Positions 1-7,526 of a stretch of 13,210 bases of DNA are shown piece by piece; position 1 is the first letter of the stretch; each line of letters opens with the position of its first letter. Under the pieces are notes generated by a model that ran no database searches, was not told the DNA's origin, and saw nothing but the letters and a program-made list of their open reading frames with translations. The position numbers and the translations under genes are program-made. This stretch comes from Gammaproteobacteria bacterium. Its GTDB lineage: Bacteria; Pseudomonadota; Gammaproteobacteria; GRL18. Location: assembly GCA_028571885.1 (NCBI GenBank), contig JAPVVU010000038.1, positions 1-13,210 of the forward strand, read 5' to 3'.

Positions 1-35
1 CTGCTATAACTGCAAATATCTATCTGAGCGACAGT

Positions 36-863
36 CTATGATTTCTTGTTTTTTCGCTCTCTTCGAGCTAACGATTTTTCAATTGCACGAGCTGCAGCGG
101 CAAAACCAAATACAGATGTTACACAACTGGATGAGCCATAACCAAAATTACAGTCCAGGCTGACACCTTTTACCCCGGGTTTTTCCTGCCCGACACTGCC
201 ATCAGCCTGAGGGTAGAGCTGCTGTTCCGTAGAAAACACACATTCAACACCAAAGCGACTTTGAGGATTGCGTGTGAAATTATAATTACAACGTAGCTGC
301 GATCGCACTTTAGCAGCTAAAGGATCATTATAGGTTTTACTCAAATCACAAATTTCAATAGCCGTTGGATGAGTGAGACCACCTGCACCCCCGGTGGTAA
401 TAATAGGGATTTTATTACGTTTGCAATAATAGATCAGCGCACTTTTATGTTTAACGCTGTCAATGGCATCAATGACATAGTCAAAATTTGTTTGCTTGCT
501 CCTGTCTGAGTCTTTATGAAAATATTTTGTCAGGTTATTTTCAGTTAAGAGATCATCAATTGCATGGCAGCGGCACTCAGGATTAATTTGCAGAACCCTT
601 TGCTGCATAGCAATGACTTTTGATTGATTGATGGTTTTATCCAAAGCGTGGATTTGTCGATTGATATTAGACAGGGCAATATCATCATGGTCAATTAAGG
701 TGATTTCACCAATGCCTGAACGCGCCAGTGCTTCTACTGCCCAGGAACCCACACCGCCAATGCCTATGACACAAATATGTAAGGTTGGGATTATTTGAGC
801 TTTATTAATACCATAGAGCCTTTGAATGCCACCAAAGCGTTCAGAATAGTCATTTGATGTCAT
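36..863 (-). CDS. tcdA: tRNA threonylcarbamoyladenosine dehydratase TcdA (CsdL/YgdL)
   Basis: This E1-like, ATP-dependent enzyme of the ThiF/MoeB/HesA superfamily converts t6A37 of ANN-decoding tRNAs to its cyclic form, ct6A. Visible features are the family-typical RFGG...RLYG start (residues 9-18), the Rossmann nucleotide-binding loop GIGGVGSW (34-41), the acidic strand end LIDHDD (56-61), NINRQIHAL (66-74), DAIDS (132-136) and TTGGAGG (156-162). The stretch VECVFSTE (206-213) and a cysteine at 238, in the LDCNFGYG segment near the family's reactive cysteine, are also present. At 275 residues it has the usual length, with a few extra residues around 116-126. The ATG at 861-863 has an AGGA-type site about 8 bases upstream and leaves the RFGG motif at the normal distance from the N-terminus. 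It is transcribed away from the soe operon and is probably unrelated to sulfur oxidation. The assignment rests on recall of the E. coli protein, which matches along its whole length. Confidence 0.95.
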   Translation of the reverse strand: MTSNDYSERFGGIQRLYGINKAQIIPTLHICVIGIGGVGSWAVEALARSGIGEITLIDHDDIALSNINRQIHALDKTINQSKVIAMQQRVLQINPECRCHAIDDLLTENNLTKYFHKDSDRSKQTNFDYVIDAIDSVKHKSALIYYCKRNKIPIITTGGAGGLTHPTAIEICDLSKTYNDPLAAKVRSQLRCNYNFTRNPQSRFGVECVFSTEQQLYPQADGSVGQEKPGVKGVSLDCNFGYGSSSCVTSVFGFAAAARAIEKSLARRERKNKKS

Positions 864-944
864 TTTTTTTCCTGCTGATTTGTTTTTGTAAATTTTAACA
901 AAAGAAATGATCTTTTGCTGAGCGTATGTTTTTTATTTAGTTTA

Positions 945-950
945 ATTATA
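945..950 (-). promoter_or_regulatory. Possible -10 element for tcdA
   Basis: On the minus strand these bases read TATAAT, a perfect sigma-70 -10 hexamer. It lies about 80 bases upstream of the tcdA start. No good -35 hexamer is found 16-18 bases further upstream, because that position falls inside the direct repeat at 958-992. This is a weak prediction from one hexamer in AT-rich DNA. Confidence 0.3.
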
Positions 951-957
951 ACTATTC

Positions 958-992
958 AGCTCAAGGCTATTTGTTTAGCTCAAGGCTATTTG
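958..992. repeat. 16-bp perfect direct repeat, period 19
   Basis: AGCTCAAGGCTATTTG occurs at 958-973 and again, without a mismatch, at 977-992, separated by three T's. A period of 19 bases is close to two helical turns, so the copies would lie on nearly the same face of the DNA. The pair sits just upstream of the putative tcdA -10 element and about 185 bases upstream of the predicted soe transcription start. It may be a regulator's tandem operator or a recent tandem duplication; the sequence does not tell which. Confidence 0.85.
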
Positions 993-1070
993 GCGGCTAA
1001 TCGAAATTTATCCAAAATAGACTACTATTGATTATACTGGTCAATACTTACTACGCGCATACTACCCAAA

Positions 1071-1121
1071 GGTGATAGAAAATTTAATGTAAATTGTACA
1101 AATAAACTCTTTGGTGATAGA
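1071..1121 (+). repeat. Two GGTGATAGA repeats 42 bases apart
   Basis: GGTGATAGA occurs at 1071-1079 and 1113-1121, exactly 42 bases apart (four helical turns). Relative to the predicted soe start near 1177 they lie around -102 and -60, positions usual for upstream activator sites. The repeat is short, so chance cannot be excluded. The rest of the 864-1261 spacer holds no gene-sized open frame. Confidence 0.4.
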
Positions 1122-1129
1122 TGCATGCA

Positions 1130-1143
1130 TTGACTTATGTCAA
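1130..1143 (+). promoter_or_regulatory. CRP/FNR-type operator upstream of soeA
   Basis: TTGACTTATGTCAA is a perfect dyad: TTGAC and GTCAA around a 4-base centre. It has the TTGA-N6-TCAA form shared by FNR, ANR/DNR and FixK sites (FNR consensus TTGAT-N4-ATCAA). Its centre at 1136.5 is about 41 bases upstream of the start predicted from the TATAAT at 1165-1170, which is the class II activator position. A 10-bp palindrome, ATGCATGCAT (1121-1130), abuts it. Confidence 0.6.
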
Positions 1144-1164
1144 TAGTAGAACAAATTAGTATAT

Positions 1165-1170
1165 TATAAT
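1165..1170 (+). promoter_or_regulatory. -10 element of the soeABC promoter
   Basis: TATAAT, a perfect -10 hexamer, predicts a transcription start near 1177 and an 85-base leader before the soeA ATG. The -35 region 17 bases upstream (AATAGT) is poor, as expected for a promoter that depends on an activator bound at the dyad at 1130-1143. Confidence 0.55.
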
Positions 1171-1261
1171 AAAATGCTGAATCCATAGTTATTTATAAAT
1201 AGTTATCTATTAGAAGTTAATGCAGAAAGTTTTTCAATGGCGTTTCATGAGGTTTATCTGA

Positions 1262-4171
1262 ATGCACTCAGAGAATAATGTAGAAGCTGATCCCAAGGAT
1301 CACATAGAGGTCAAAAACACGACCTGTTATATGTGTGCCTGTCGTTGTGGCATTCGTGTCACCCTGAAAAATGGTGAGGTCCGGTATATTCAGGGAAATC
1401 CTGATCACCCTCTAAATAAAGGGGTTATCTGTGCCAAGGGCTCGTCCGGTATTATGAAGCAATATTCACCGGCACGCCTGACCAAACCTTTACGACGTAG
1501 AAAAGGGGCGGAGCGGGGAGATAATGATTTTGAAGAAATCTCCTGGGAAGAAGCTTATGCCATTATGGAAGAGCGACTAAGAGAAATTCGTGCCACTGAT
1601 CCGAAGAAATTTGCTTTGTTTACCGGGCGTGATCAGATGCAGGCGCTGACCGGTTTGTTTGCCAAACAATTTGGTACACCAAACTATGCAGCCCATGGTG
1701 GTTTCTGCTCAGTCAATATGGCTGCGGGTATGATTTACACCATCGGCGGTTCCTTTTGGGAATTTGGCGGGCCGGATCTGGAGCGTTCTAAACTGTTTAT
1801 TATGTTTGGTACAGCAGAAGATCACCATTCCAATCCTCTAAAAATACAGTTGTCTGAATTTAAGCGCAATGGCGGCCGTTTTATTTCTATCAATCCCATC
1901 CGCTCCGGTTATTCGGCTATTGCTGATGAATGGGTACCGATAAAACCGGGTACTGACGGCGCTTTAATTCTGGCGATTATCAATGAAATTATTCAGCAGG
2001 GTTTGTACGATCGGGATTTTCTGATCCAGTATACTAACTCTGCGGAATTAGTGAATACTGAAGAAGCAAGTAATGAAGAGGGGCTTTTTGTTCGTCAGGG
2101 TGCGGCTGAGATTGATGATAGCTGTGTTGATTCACAAAATAAACTATGGTGGGATCGCCATAAAAATGGTCCGGTAAAAACACACACAGAGAATGCGGAT
2201 CCCTATCTGTTAGGCGAATTTCAACTTGAAGATGGCCTGAGTGTAAAACCGGCGTTTCAATTGCTGGTGGATCGGGTTAAAGATTATACGCCTGAATGGG
2301 CATCTTCTATCACGGGAATTCCGGCTGAAACCATTAAACAGCTGGCTCATGAAATGGGTATTACAGCCCGAGATCAAAAAATTGAATTACCTATTCCCTG
2401 GACGGATACCTGGGGTAAGGAGCATGAGAGTGTTACTGGTAATCCTGTTTCATTTCATGCCATGCGTGGTCTGGCGGCTCACTCTAATGGTTTCCACTCG
2501 ATTCGTTCTTTGAGTATTTTGATGACTATTCTGGGAACCATTGATCGTCCGGGCGGCTTCCGTCATAAAGCACCATTTCCAAGACCGATCCCTCCTTGTG
2601 CGAAAACGCCTAAGGGGCCTGAAGGCGTACAGCCGAATACACCGCTGGGGGGCATGGCACTGGGCTGGCCGGCAGAACCTAATGATCTGTTTGTCGATGA
2701 TGAGGGTAATCCTGTACGTCTGGATAAGGGGTTTTCCTGGGAATACCCCCTGTCAGTACATGGTCTGATGCACAATGCCATCACTAATGCCTGGCGCGGC
2801 GATCCCTATCATATCGATACACTGATGATTTTTATGGCCAATATGGCCTGGAACTCCAGTATGAATACCGTCAGTGTCCGGGATATGCTGAAAGACAAAG
2901 ATGAAAATGGAGAATATAAGATCCCCAATATTTTTGTCTGTGATGCCTTTCAGTCGGAGATGGTGGCCTTTGCCGATTTAGTGCTGCCGGATACCACTTA
3001 TCTGGAACGTCATGATGTGATGTCTATGCTGGACAGGCCAATTTCTGAATATGATGGTCCGGTAGACTCGGTGCGTATTCCGGTATTACCGCCTAAAGGT
3101 GATTCCCGGCCATTCCAGGAAACAATTATTGAACTGGGCTCACGTCTTGGCTTGCCGGCATTTGCCAATGAAGACGGCACACGAAAATACCGTGATTATC
3201 CTGATTTTGTGATTAATTATGAAACTGAGCCGGGTTCCGGTATTGGTTTTCTGGCAGGCTGGCGCGGCAAAGCAGGTGAAAAGTTCATGAAAGGTGAACC
3301 GAATCCGAACCAGTGGGAAATGTATGAGAAAAACAATTGTGTTTATCAATATCATTTACCTAAGTCTTATCAGTACATGCGTAATTTTAATAAAGGTTAT
3401 TTACAGTGGGCCAGAAAGCATCGTTTGACGCGTTTTGCCGAACCTATTACGATACATGTGTATTCTGAAATATTGCAAAAATTCCGTCTGGCTGCTCAGG
3501 GTAAATTGCCCGGGAAACAGCCGCCCGATCATCTGCGTAAGCGAGTGGAAACCTATTTTGATCCTTTGCCAATGTACTTTGTACCACTGGAGTCGCAGTT
3601 AACGGATACTCAAAAATATCCTTTGAATGCAGTGACTCAACGTCCAATGGCTATGTATCATTCCTGGGATTCACAAAATGCCTGGCTGCGCCAGATCCAT
3701 GCACATAACTATTTGCATGTGAATCCTGTGACTGCCCAGGCAGCCGGTATCAGTGATGATGACTGGATCTGGGTTGAATCCATGCATGGTAAGGTGCGCT
3801 GCCAGTGCCGTCTCAGTGAAGCTGTTGAGCCGGGTACCGTATGGACCTGGAATGCTATTGGTAAGGCTGCAGGTGCCTGGGGTTTAGATAAAAATGCCAA
3901 TGAATCTCAACGCGGGTTTCTGCTCAATCATTTGATTTCAGAAGAATTACCTGCCCATGATGATGGTGAACATGTTTCTAATTCTGATCCGGTTACCGGA
4001 CAAGCTGCCTGGTATGATGTCAGAGTCAGAATTTATAAAGCAGATGATAATGAGCCGAAACAAACATCGCCTCAATTTAAAGCACATAAACACACGCCGG
4101 GTACGCCCAGACGCAATCCTAAATGGCAGGCATTTTTTGCCGGTCTGGGAAAATTTAAGGGAGATGCCTAA
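1262..4171 (+). CDS. soeA: Sulfite dehydrogenase (quinone), molybdopterin subunit SoeA
   Basis: SoeA is the catalytic subunit of the cytoplasmic, membrane-bound sulfite-oxidising complex SoeABC, which converts sulfite to sulfate and passes electrons on through SoeB and SoeC. The 969-residue protein belongs to the DMSO reductase/polysulfide reductase family. An N-terminal [4Fe-4S] motif is formed by C22, C25, C29 and C57, followed by molybdopterin oxidoreductase domains. C149, in HGGFCSVN, is the probable molybdenum ligand. A molybdopterin dinucleotide-binding domain fills roughly residues 790-930. There is no twin-arginine or other signal peptide, which separates it from periplasmic PhsA/PsrA and DmsA relatives and fits cytoplasmic SoeA. 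TGAGG at 1248-1252 is the ribosome site. The gene leads soeABC, with soeB starting directly after its stop. Other molybdoenzymes of this family are possible, but the neighbouring aprB supports a sulfite role. Confidence 0.88.
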   Translation: MHSENNVEADPKDHIEVKNTTCYMCACRCGIRVTLKNGEVRYIQGNPDHPLNKGVICAKGSSGIMKQYSPARLTKPLRRRKGAERGDNDFEEISWEEAYAIMEERLREIRATDPKKFALFTGRDQMQALTGLFAKQFGTPNYAAHGGFCSVNMAAGMIYTIGGSFWEFGGPDLERSKLFIMFGTAEDHHSNPLKIQLSEFKRNGGRFISINPIRSGYSAIADEWVPIKPGTDGALILAIINEIIQQGLYDRDFLIQYTNSAELVNTEEASNEEGLFVRQGAAEIDDSCVDSQNKLWWDRHKNGPVKTHTENADPYLLGEFQLEDGLSVKPAFQLLVDRVKDYTPEWASSITGIPAETIKQLAHEMGITARDQKIELPIPWTDTWGKEHESVTGNPVSFHAMRGLAAHSNGFHSIRSLSILMTILGTIDRPGGFRHKAPFPRPIPPCAKTPKGPEGVQPNTPLGGMALGWPAEPNDLFVDDEGNPVRLDKGFSWEYPLSVHGLMHNAITNAWRGDPYHIDTLMIFMANMAWNSSMNTVSVRDMLKDKDENGEYKIPNIFVCDAFQSEMVAFADLVLPDTTYLERHDVMSMLDRPISEYDGPVDSVRIPVLPPKGDSRPFQETIIELGSRLGLPAFANEDGTRKYRDYPDFVINYETEPGSGIGFLAGWRGKAGEKFMKGEPNPNQWEMYEKNNCVYQYHLPKSYQYMRNFNKGYLQWARKHRLTRFAEPITIHVYSEILQKFRLAAQGKLPGKQPPDHLRKRVETYFDPLPMYFVPLESQLTDTQKYPLNAVTQRPMAMYHSWDSQNAWLRQIHAHNYLHVNPVTAQAAGISDDDWIWVESMHGKVRCQCRLSEAVEPGTVWTWNAIGKAAGAWGLDKNANESQRGFLLNHLISEELPAHDDGEHVSNSDPVTGQAAWYDVRVRIYKADDNEPKQTSPQFKAHKHTPGTPRRNPKWQAFFAGLGKFKGDA

Positions 4172-4897
4172 ATGACTCAATTAGCCTTAGTAATTGATTT
4201 AAATGTCTGTGTCGGCTGTCATGCCTGTGTAACGAGTTGTAAAGAGTGGAATACCTCGGGCAGTGCCGGTGCTTTGTCTGATGACAACCCATATGGTAAA
4301 GATCCCACCGGTACCTTTTTCAACCGTGTACAGACCTATGAAGTGGGTCAGTTTCCAAAAACAGAAACGGTGCATTTTCCTAAATCCTGTCTGCATTGTG
4401 AAGATCCCCCTTGTGTGCCTGTGTGTCCAACAGGAGCTAGTTACAAACGTAAGGAAGATGGTATTGTACTGGTGGATTACGATAAGTGTATTGGCTGTCG
4501 TTATTGTTCATGGGCCTGTCCTTATGGTGCACGGGAAATTGATGAACACCAGAAGGTGATGAAAAAATGCACCCTCTGTGTGGATCGTCTTTATGATGAA
4601 AATTTACCCGAAGAAGAACGTAAACCTGCCTGTGTTATGGCCTGTCCGACCAGCGCTCGTATTTATGGTGATGTTCATGATCCGGATTCAGAAGTTTCCG
4701 TGGCGATTCGTGAACAGGGTGGTTATCAATTAATGCCTGAGTGGGGTACAAAACCATCGAATCATTATCTGCCAAGGCGTAAGAATCATGTTTCCTATAA
4801 GAGAGATGAGCTGGAACGTGTGGATAATCCATTGAAGAAAGAAGATTATCAGGTTGATGCGTCTGAACCTTCACTTGATGATGTCACCAGTTGGTAA
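4172..4897 (+). CDS. soeB: Sulfite dehydrogenase (quinone), iron-sulfur subunit SoeB
   Basis: SoeB is the electron-transfer subunit linking the SoeA active site to the membrane anchor SoeC. The 241-residue ferredoxin-like protein of the DmsB/NrfC/PsrB type has sixteen cysteines in four groups: C13/16/19/23, C73/76/81/85, C106/109/112/116 and C133/136/154/158. This is enough for four [4Fe-4S] clusters, as usual in the family. No signal peptide is present, so it should face the cytoplasm with SoeA. The ATG directly follows the soeA TAA with no gap, and its ribosome site AGGGAG (4158-4163) lies inside the end of soeA, so translation is probably coupled. The charged C-terminal tail of about 80 residues after the last cluster motif has no domain recognised here. 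Confidence 0.9.
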   Translation: MTQLALVIDLNVCVGCHACVTSCKEWNTSGSAGALSDDNPYGKDPTGTFFNRVQTYEVGQFPKTETVHFPKSCLHCEDPPCVPVCPTGASYKRKEDGIVLVDYDKCIGCRYCSWACPYGAREIDEHQKVMKKCTLCVDRLYDENLPEEERKPACVMACPTSARIYGDVHDPDSEVSVAIREQGGYQLMPEWGTKPSNHYLPRRKNHVSYKRDELERVDNPLKKEDYQVDASEPSLDDVTSW

Positions 4898-4966
4898 GCT
4901 AATAGGTTGTTATGTTCGAACTTGCAAACATATAAACTTAATAACCATTTTTTATAGGAGCCTGGT

Positions 4967-5944
4967 ATGCAACCAGCATTTTCTGTTATTTTTTTAACAA
5001 CGCTTATTGGTATGGGGCAGGGGCTTTTCCTGGCTCTTTATACTGGACAGGTGTATTTTGTTTTGAATGTTGTTGATAAAACAAGTACTGATATTTTTTA
5101 TAGCATTGGCAGCGCTGTTTCACTTGCTCTGCTGGTACTTGGACTGGTTGCCTCAATTTTTCATCTGGGACGACCGGAACGGGCCTGGCGTGCTGCCAGT
5201 ATGTGGCGTACCTCGTGGCTATCACGTGAAGTCATTGTTCTGCCAACAGTAATGGGACTGATTTTTTTATATGGTCTGGTGCATTTTATGGGGTGGAATC
5301 TGACCGTAATGACTATTGGTGCAGTGGTGATTGACTTGAGTTTACTCATTGGTCTGCTGGCCACTATTGCTGTATTTTCACTGTTTATTGCCACAGGCAT
5401 GATCTATGCCTGTCTGAAGTTTTTACAAGAGTGGCACAGTCCATTGACGGTGATTAACTATATTTTATTGGGTTCAGTCTCAGGTTTTACACTAGCCACT
5501 TTGATTGCGGCTTATAAACAGCCTGAACTCATCCCCTTTTTTGCGGGCTGGTCTATTGTTCTGCTGATTCTGGCTTTTATTTTCAGAGGTGCATCTTTGA
5601 TTAGAAATAAACGCTTACGCCCAAAATCAACAGTCCAGACAGCAATTGGTATCCGCCATAATCAGATTAAGCAGAAATCCATGGGATTTATGGGCGGTTC
5701 TGTGAATACCCGTGATTTTTTCCATGGTAAAACCGCTTTCTTCCTTCGCTCAATTAAAACTATTTTTATTATTATGGTATTTGCTATACCATTGACTATG
5801 CTGATTATGGCGCTGATTAAGCCCTCAGTTGTGGTGTTGGCTATTGCTACTGCCTCAATGTATGTTGGTCTGCTGGCAGAACGCTGGTACTTCTTTGCTG
5901 AGGGTAATCATCCACAGAATATTTATTATCAGGCTATCGCTTAA
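4967..5944 (+). CDS. soeC: Sulfite dehydrogenase (quinone), membrane anchor SoeC (DmsC/NrfD-like)
   Basis: SoeC is the integral membrane subunit that holds SoeAB on the cytoplasmic face and passes electrons to the quinone pool. The 325-residue protein shows about eight hydrophobic segments, near 5-25, 46-65, 88-108, 115-150 (probably two), 163-182, 188-206, 263-284 and 287-304. The DmsC-type motifs HLGRPERAWRA (66-76) and RTSWLSRE (81-88) lie at the end of the second helix and in the loop before the third. A basic loop of about 50 residues (210-260) precedes the last two helices. AGGAG at 4956-4960 is a strong ribosome site six bases from the ATG. It is 69 bases after soeB; the gap contains the 8-bp palindrome GTTCGAAC (4914-4921) but no obvious terminator, so it should belong to the soe transcript. 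Confidence 0.88.
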   Translation: MQPAFSVIFLTTLIGMGQGLFLALYTGQVYFVLNVVDKTSTDIFYSIGSAVSLALLVLGLVASIFHLGRPERAWRAASMWRTSWLSREVIVLPTVMGLIFLYGLVHFMGWNLTVMTIGAVVIDLSLLIGLLATIAVFSLFIATGMIYACLKFLQEWHSPLTVINYILLGSVSGFTLATLIAAYKQPELIPFFAGWSIVLLILAFIFRGASLIRNKRLRPKSTVQTAIGIRHNQIKQKSMGFMGGSVNTRDFFHGKTAFFLRSIKTIFIIMVFAIPLTMLIMALIKPSVVVLAIATASMYVGLLAERWYFFAEGNHPQNIYYQAIA

Positions 5945-5977
5945 GGTGACGACTCAGATATTTATTTGACATAATAA

Positions 5978-6009
5978 AAGGGGATTTTATGGCTGCATAA
6001 ATTCTCCTT
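5978..6009 (+). terminator. Hairpin after soeC, possible terminator
   Basis: The arms AAGGGGATTTTATG (5978-5991) and CATAAATTCTCCTT (5996-6009) pair over 14 positions, with one G-U and one U-U, around the loop GCTG. It lies 33 bases after the soeC stop and is well placed to end the soe transcript. No uninterrupted T-run follows (the nearest is about 10 bases on), so it may instead protect a 3' end. The left arm and loop also contain ATG GCT GCA TAA preceded by AAGGGGA, a three-codon open frame that is probably accidental. Confidence 0.45.
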
Positions 6010-6137
6010 AACGTGCTGATTTTTCCTGTTTTTAGGTCCGATTTTCTTTATTTCCCCATTTTTTTTTAAAATCTGTGATTTTCCCTACAAATCTTACATG
6101 TATAGCCTCACAAAATTTATTTTTCATCTATACTTAT

Positions 6138-6166
6138 CGATAGAAAAGCTAATCAATTTTCTGTCG
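6138..6166 (+). other. Hairpin in the leader of the HD-GYP gene
   Basis: CGATAGAAAA (6138-6147) and TTTTCTGTCG (6157-6166) form a 10-bp stem with one G-U pair around a 9-base loop, followed by a T-rich stretch. It lies 38 bases before the HD-GYP start and just downstream of a possible -10 hexamer, TATACT (6129-6134). It could be an attenuator, an operator dyad or a terminator for upstream transcription. The rest of the 5945-6204 spacer is T-rich and holds no gene. Confidence 0.35.
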
Positions 6167-6204
6167 TTTATTTTGTTGTTTGTCATAGAGGTTTACCTAT
6201 TAGT

Positions 6205-7524
6205 ATGAGCTCTTCACTGAAAGAAATATCAATTGATGAATTACTGGTGGGCATGTTCATTGTCAAAATGGATGTATCATGGATTAAATCACCTTTTTTA
6301 CTTCATCGACGTGCGATAACATCTAAAAATGATATTCTTTTACTCAAGAAATCCGGGGTGAAAATTCTGACAATTGATTTAGATAAGAGTCAAGTCACTC
6401 CTGAACAGGAAACTGATTTAAACGTTTCTCAGTCAACAAATAATGAAACTCAACCTCAACCTCCCTCTCAGGCGATGGATGAGTTAAAAAATGAATCCCA
6501 GGAAGAAGTACCTGATCCGGTAATCACACCAAAAATAAGTAATGAACTCACTCCTGAATGTCTGGATAAACCGCAGGTGCCGCTTGATGAAGAAATCAAT
6601 AACGCCGTTATACTCAAAGAGAAAGCATGTGAGGCATTTAATGAAATTAATGCCTTAGTAAAATATAATAAGCCCATTCCTATAAAAGAACTTGAGCCTG
6701 TTATAGATGAGACAATTTCCAGTCTCGTTAGAAATAGCCAGGCCTTATTAACTCTGATGCATCTTAAACGTTATGATGAAAAATTATTTTCTCATTCATT
6801 CAGCGTGATGAGCCTTGCACTGACTTTCGCTATCAAAGACGGAATCAAAAAGGATGAGCTGAAAATATTGGCCCTGGCAGCATTGCTGCATGATATTGGA
6901 TGGGCTCAACTGCCTTTAAATCTCTTTGGTAAAGCAAAAGAATATTCAGCTAACGAACTGAAAGTAGTTCATCAACACCAGAAAATCGCCAATATTATTG
7001 TTAATAAAAGTGATACAATTCCTCTTGCTGCCAAACAAATTATGATGCAGCATCATGAACGAATTGATGGTTCTGGATATCCAGATAATCTCAAAGGCAA
7101 ACAAATTGATCCTTTAGCAAGGATACTCATATTAACTGATTATTATGATGAATTAATTCATGGTTTATTAGATAGGCCGGGAATGATTCCTTCTGAAGCC
7201 CTGAGACTTTTATATAAAGAAACAGTACAGAAAAAACAGGATAAAGAGCATGTTGAGCTGCTTATCAAGTTATTGGGTATATATCCATTAACTTCTGCAA
7301 TTGAATTGACGTCAGGTGAGAAAGGACTTGTTGTTGAAGTGAATAGAGATAAACCGCTGGTTCCAGTAGTAAAAATAATGTATACATCTGAAGGTAATGC
7401 CCTTGCAGCACCTTTGATTATTGATTTGGAACAAGATGATCAAAAAAGACAAATAAAAGGTGTTGTTGATTTATTAAATGAAAAAGATGACCCTCAGAAG
7501 TTATTAGTGGTTGAAGAAGTTTAA
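6205..7524 (+). CDS. DUF3391 and HD-GYP domain protein, probable cyclic-di-GMP phosphodiesterase
   Basis: HD-GYP proteins hydrolyse cyclic-di-GMP with a metal centre. Residues 5-62 match the DUF3391 domain often placed before HD-GYP domains in proteobacteria. A hydrophilic linker rich in E, P, Q, N and D covers about 62-130. The HD-GYP domain follows (about 170-365). It shows H197, the pair H229-D230, H258, the HHERIDGSGYP signature (283-293) and D312, so the usual metal ligands appear present. In the HDIGK motif the conserved lysine is tryptophan (W233), which may lower or alter activity. A 75-residue C-terminal tail lacks a recognised domain. It has no signal peptide or membrane segment, so it is soluble. 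The AGAGG at 6187-6191 is 13 bases from the ATG, an unusually long spacing, but the start fits the DUF3391 boundary. The gene is followed two bases later by a GGDEF-EAL gene. Confidence 0.85.
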   Translation: MSSSLKEISIDELLVGMFIVKMDVSWIKSPFLLHRRAITSKNDILLLKKSGVKILTIDLDKSQVTPEQETDLNVSQSTNNETQPQPPSQAMDELKNESQEEVPDPVITPKISNELTPECLDKPQVPLDEEINNAVILKEKACEAFNEINALVKYNKPIPIKELEPVIDETISSLVRNSQALLTLMHLKRYDEKLFSHSFSVMSLALTFAIKDGIKKDELKILALAALLHDIGWAQLPLNLFGKAKEYSANELKVVHQHQKIANIIVNKSDTIPLAAKQIMMQHHERIDGSGYPDNLKGKQIDPLARILILTDYYDELIHGLLDRPGMIPSEALRLLYKETVQKKQDKEHVELLIKLLGIYPLTSAIELTSGEKGLVVEVNRDKPLVPVVKIMYTSEGNALAAPLIIDLEQDDQKRQIKGVVDLLNEKDDPQKLLVVEEV

Positions 7525-7526
7525 TT

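Noticed and set aside
1028..1044. TTGATTATACTGGTCAA as another FNR-type site
   Set aside because: The half-sites are nine bases apart, not six, so it does not fit the FNR/CRP geometry.
2541..4180. Several open frames of 60-80 codons on both strands inside soeA
   Set aside because: They overlap a strongly supported 969-residue gene, have no ribosome sites of note and no recognisable protein features. They are shadows of soeA.
1262..5944. DMSO, polysulfide or thiosulfate reductase (DmsABC, PsrABC, PhsABC)
   Set aside because: SoeA lacks a twin-arginine signal, so the complex should face the cytoplasm, and aprB is nearby; both favour SoeABC.
5966..5971. TTGACA as the -35 of a promoter for the HD-GYP gene
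   Set aside because: No -10-like hexamer lies 16-18 bases downstream; that position holds the hairpin after soeC.
5986..6000. Three-codon open frame ATG GCT GCA TAA with an upstream AAGGGGA as a regulatory leader peptide
   Set aside because: It falls within a hairpin, is too short to judge and is not close to a downstream gene start.
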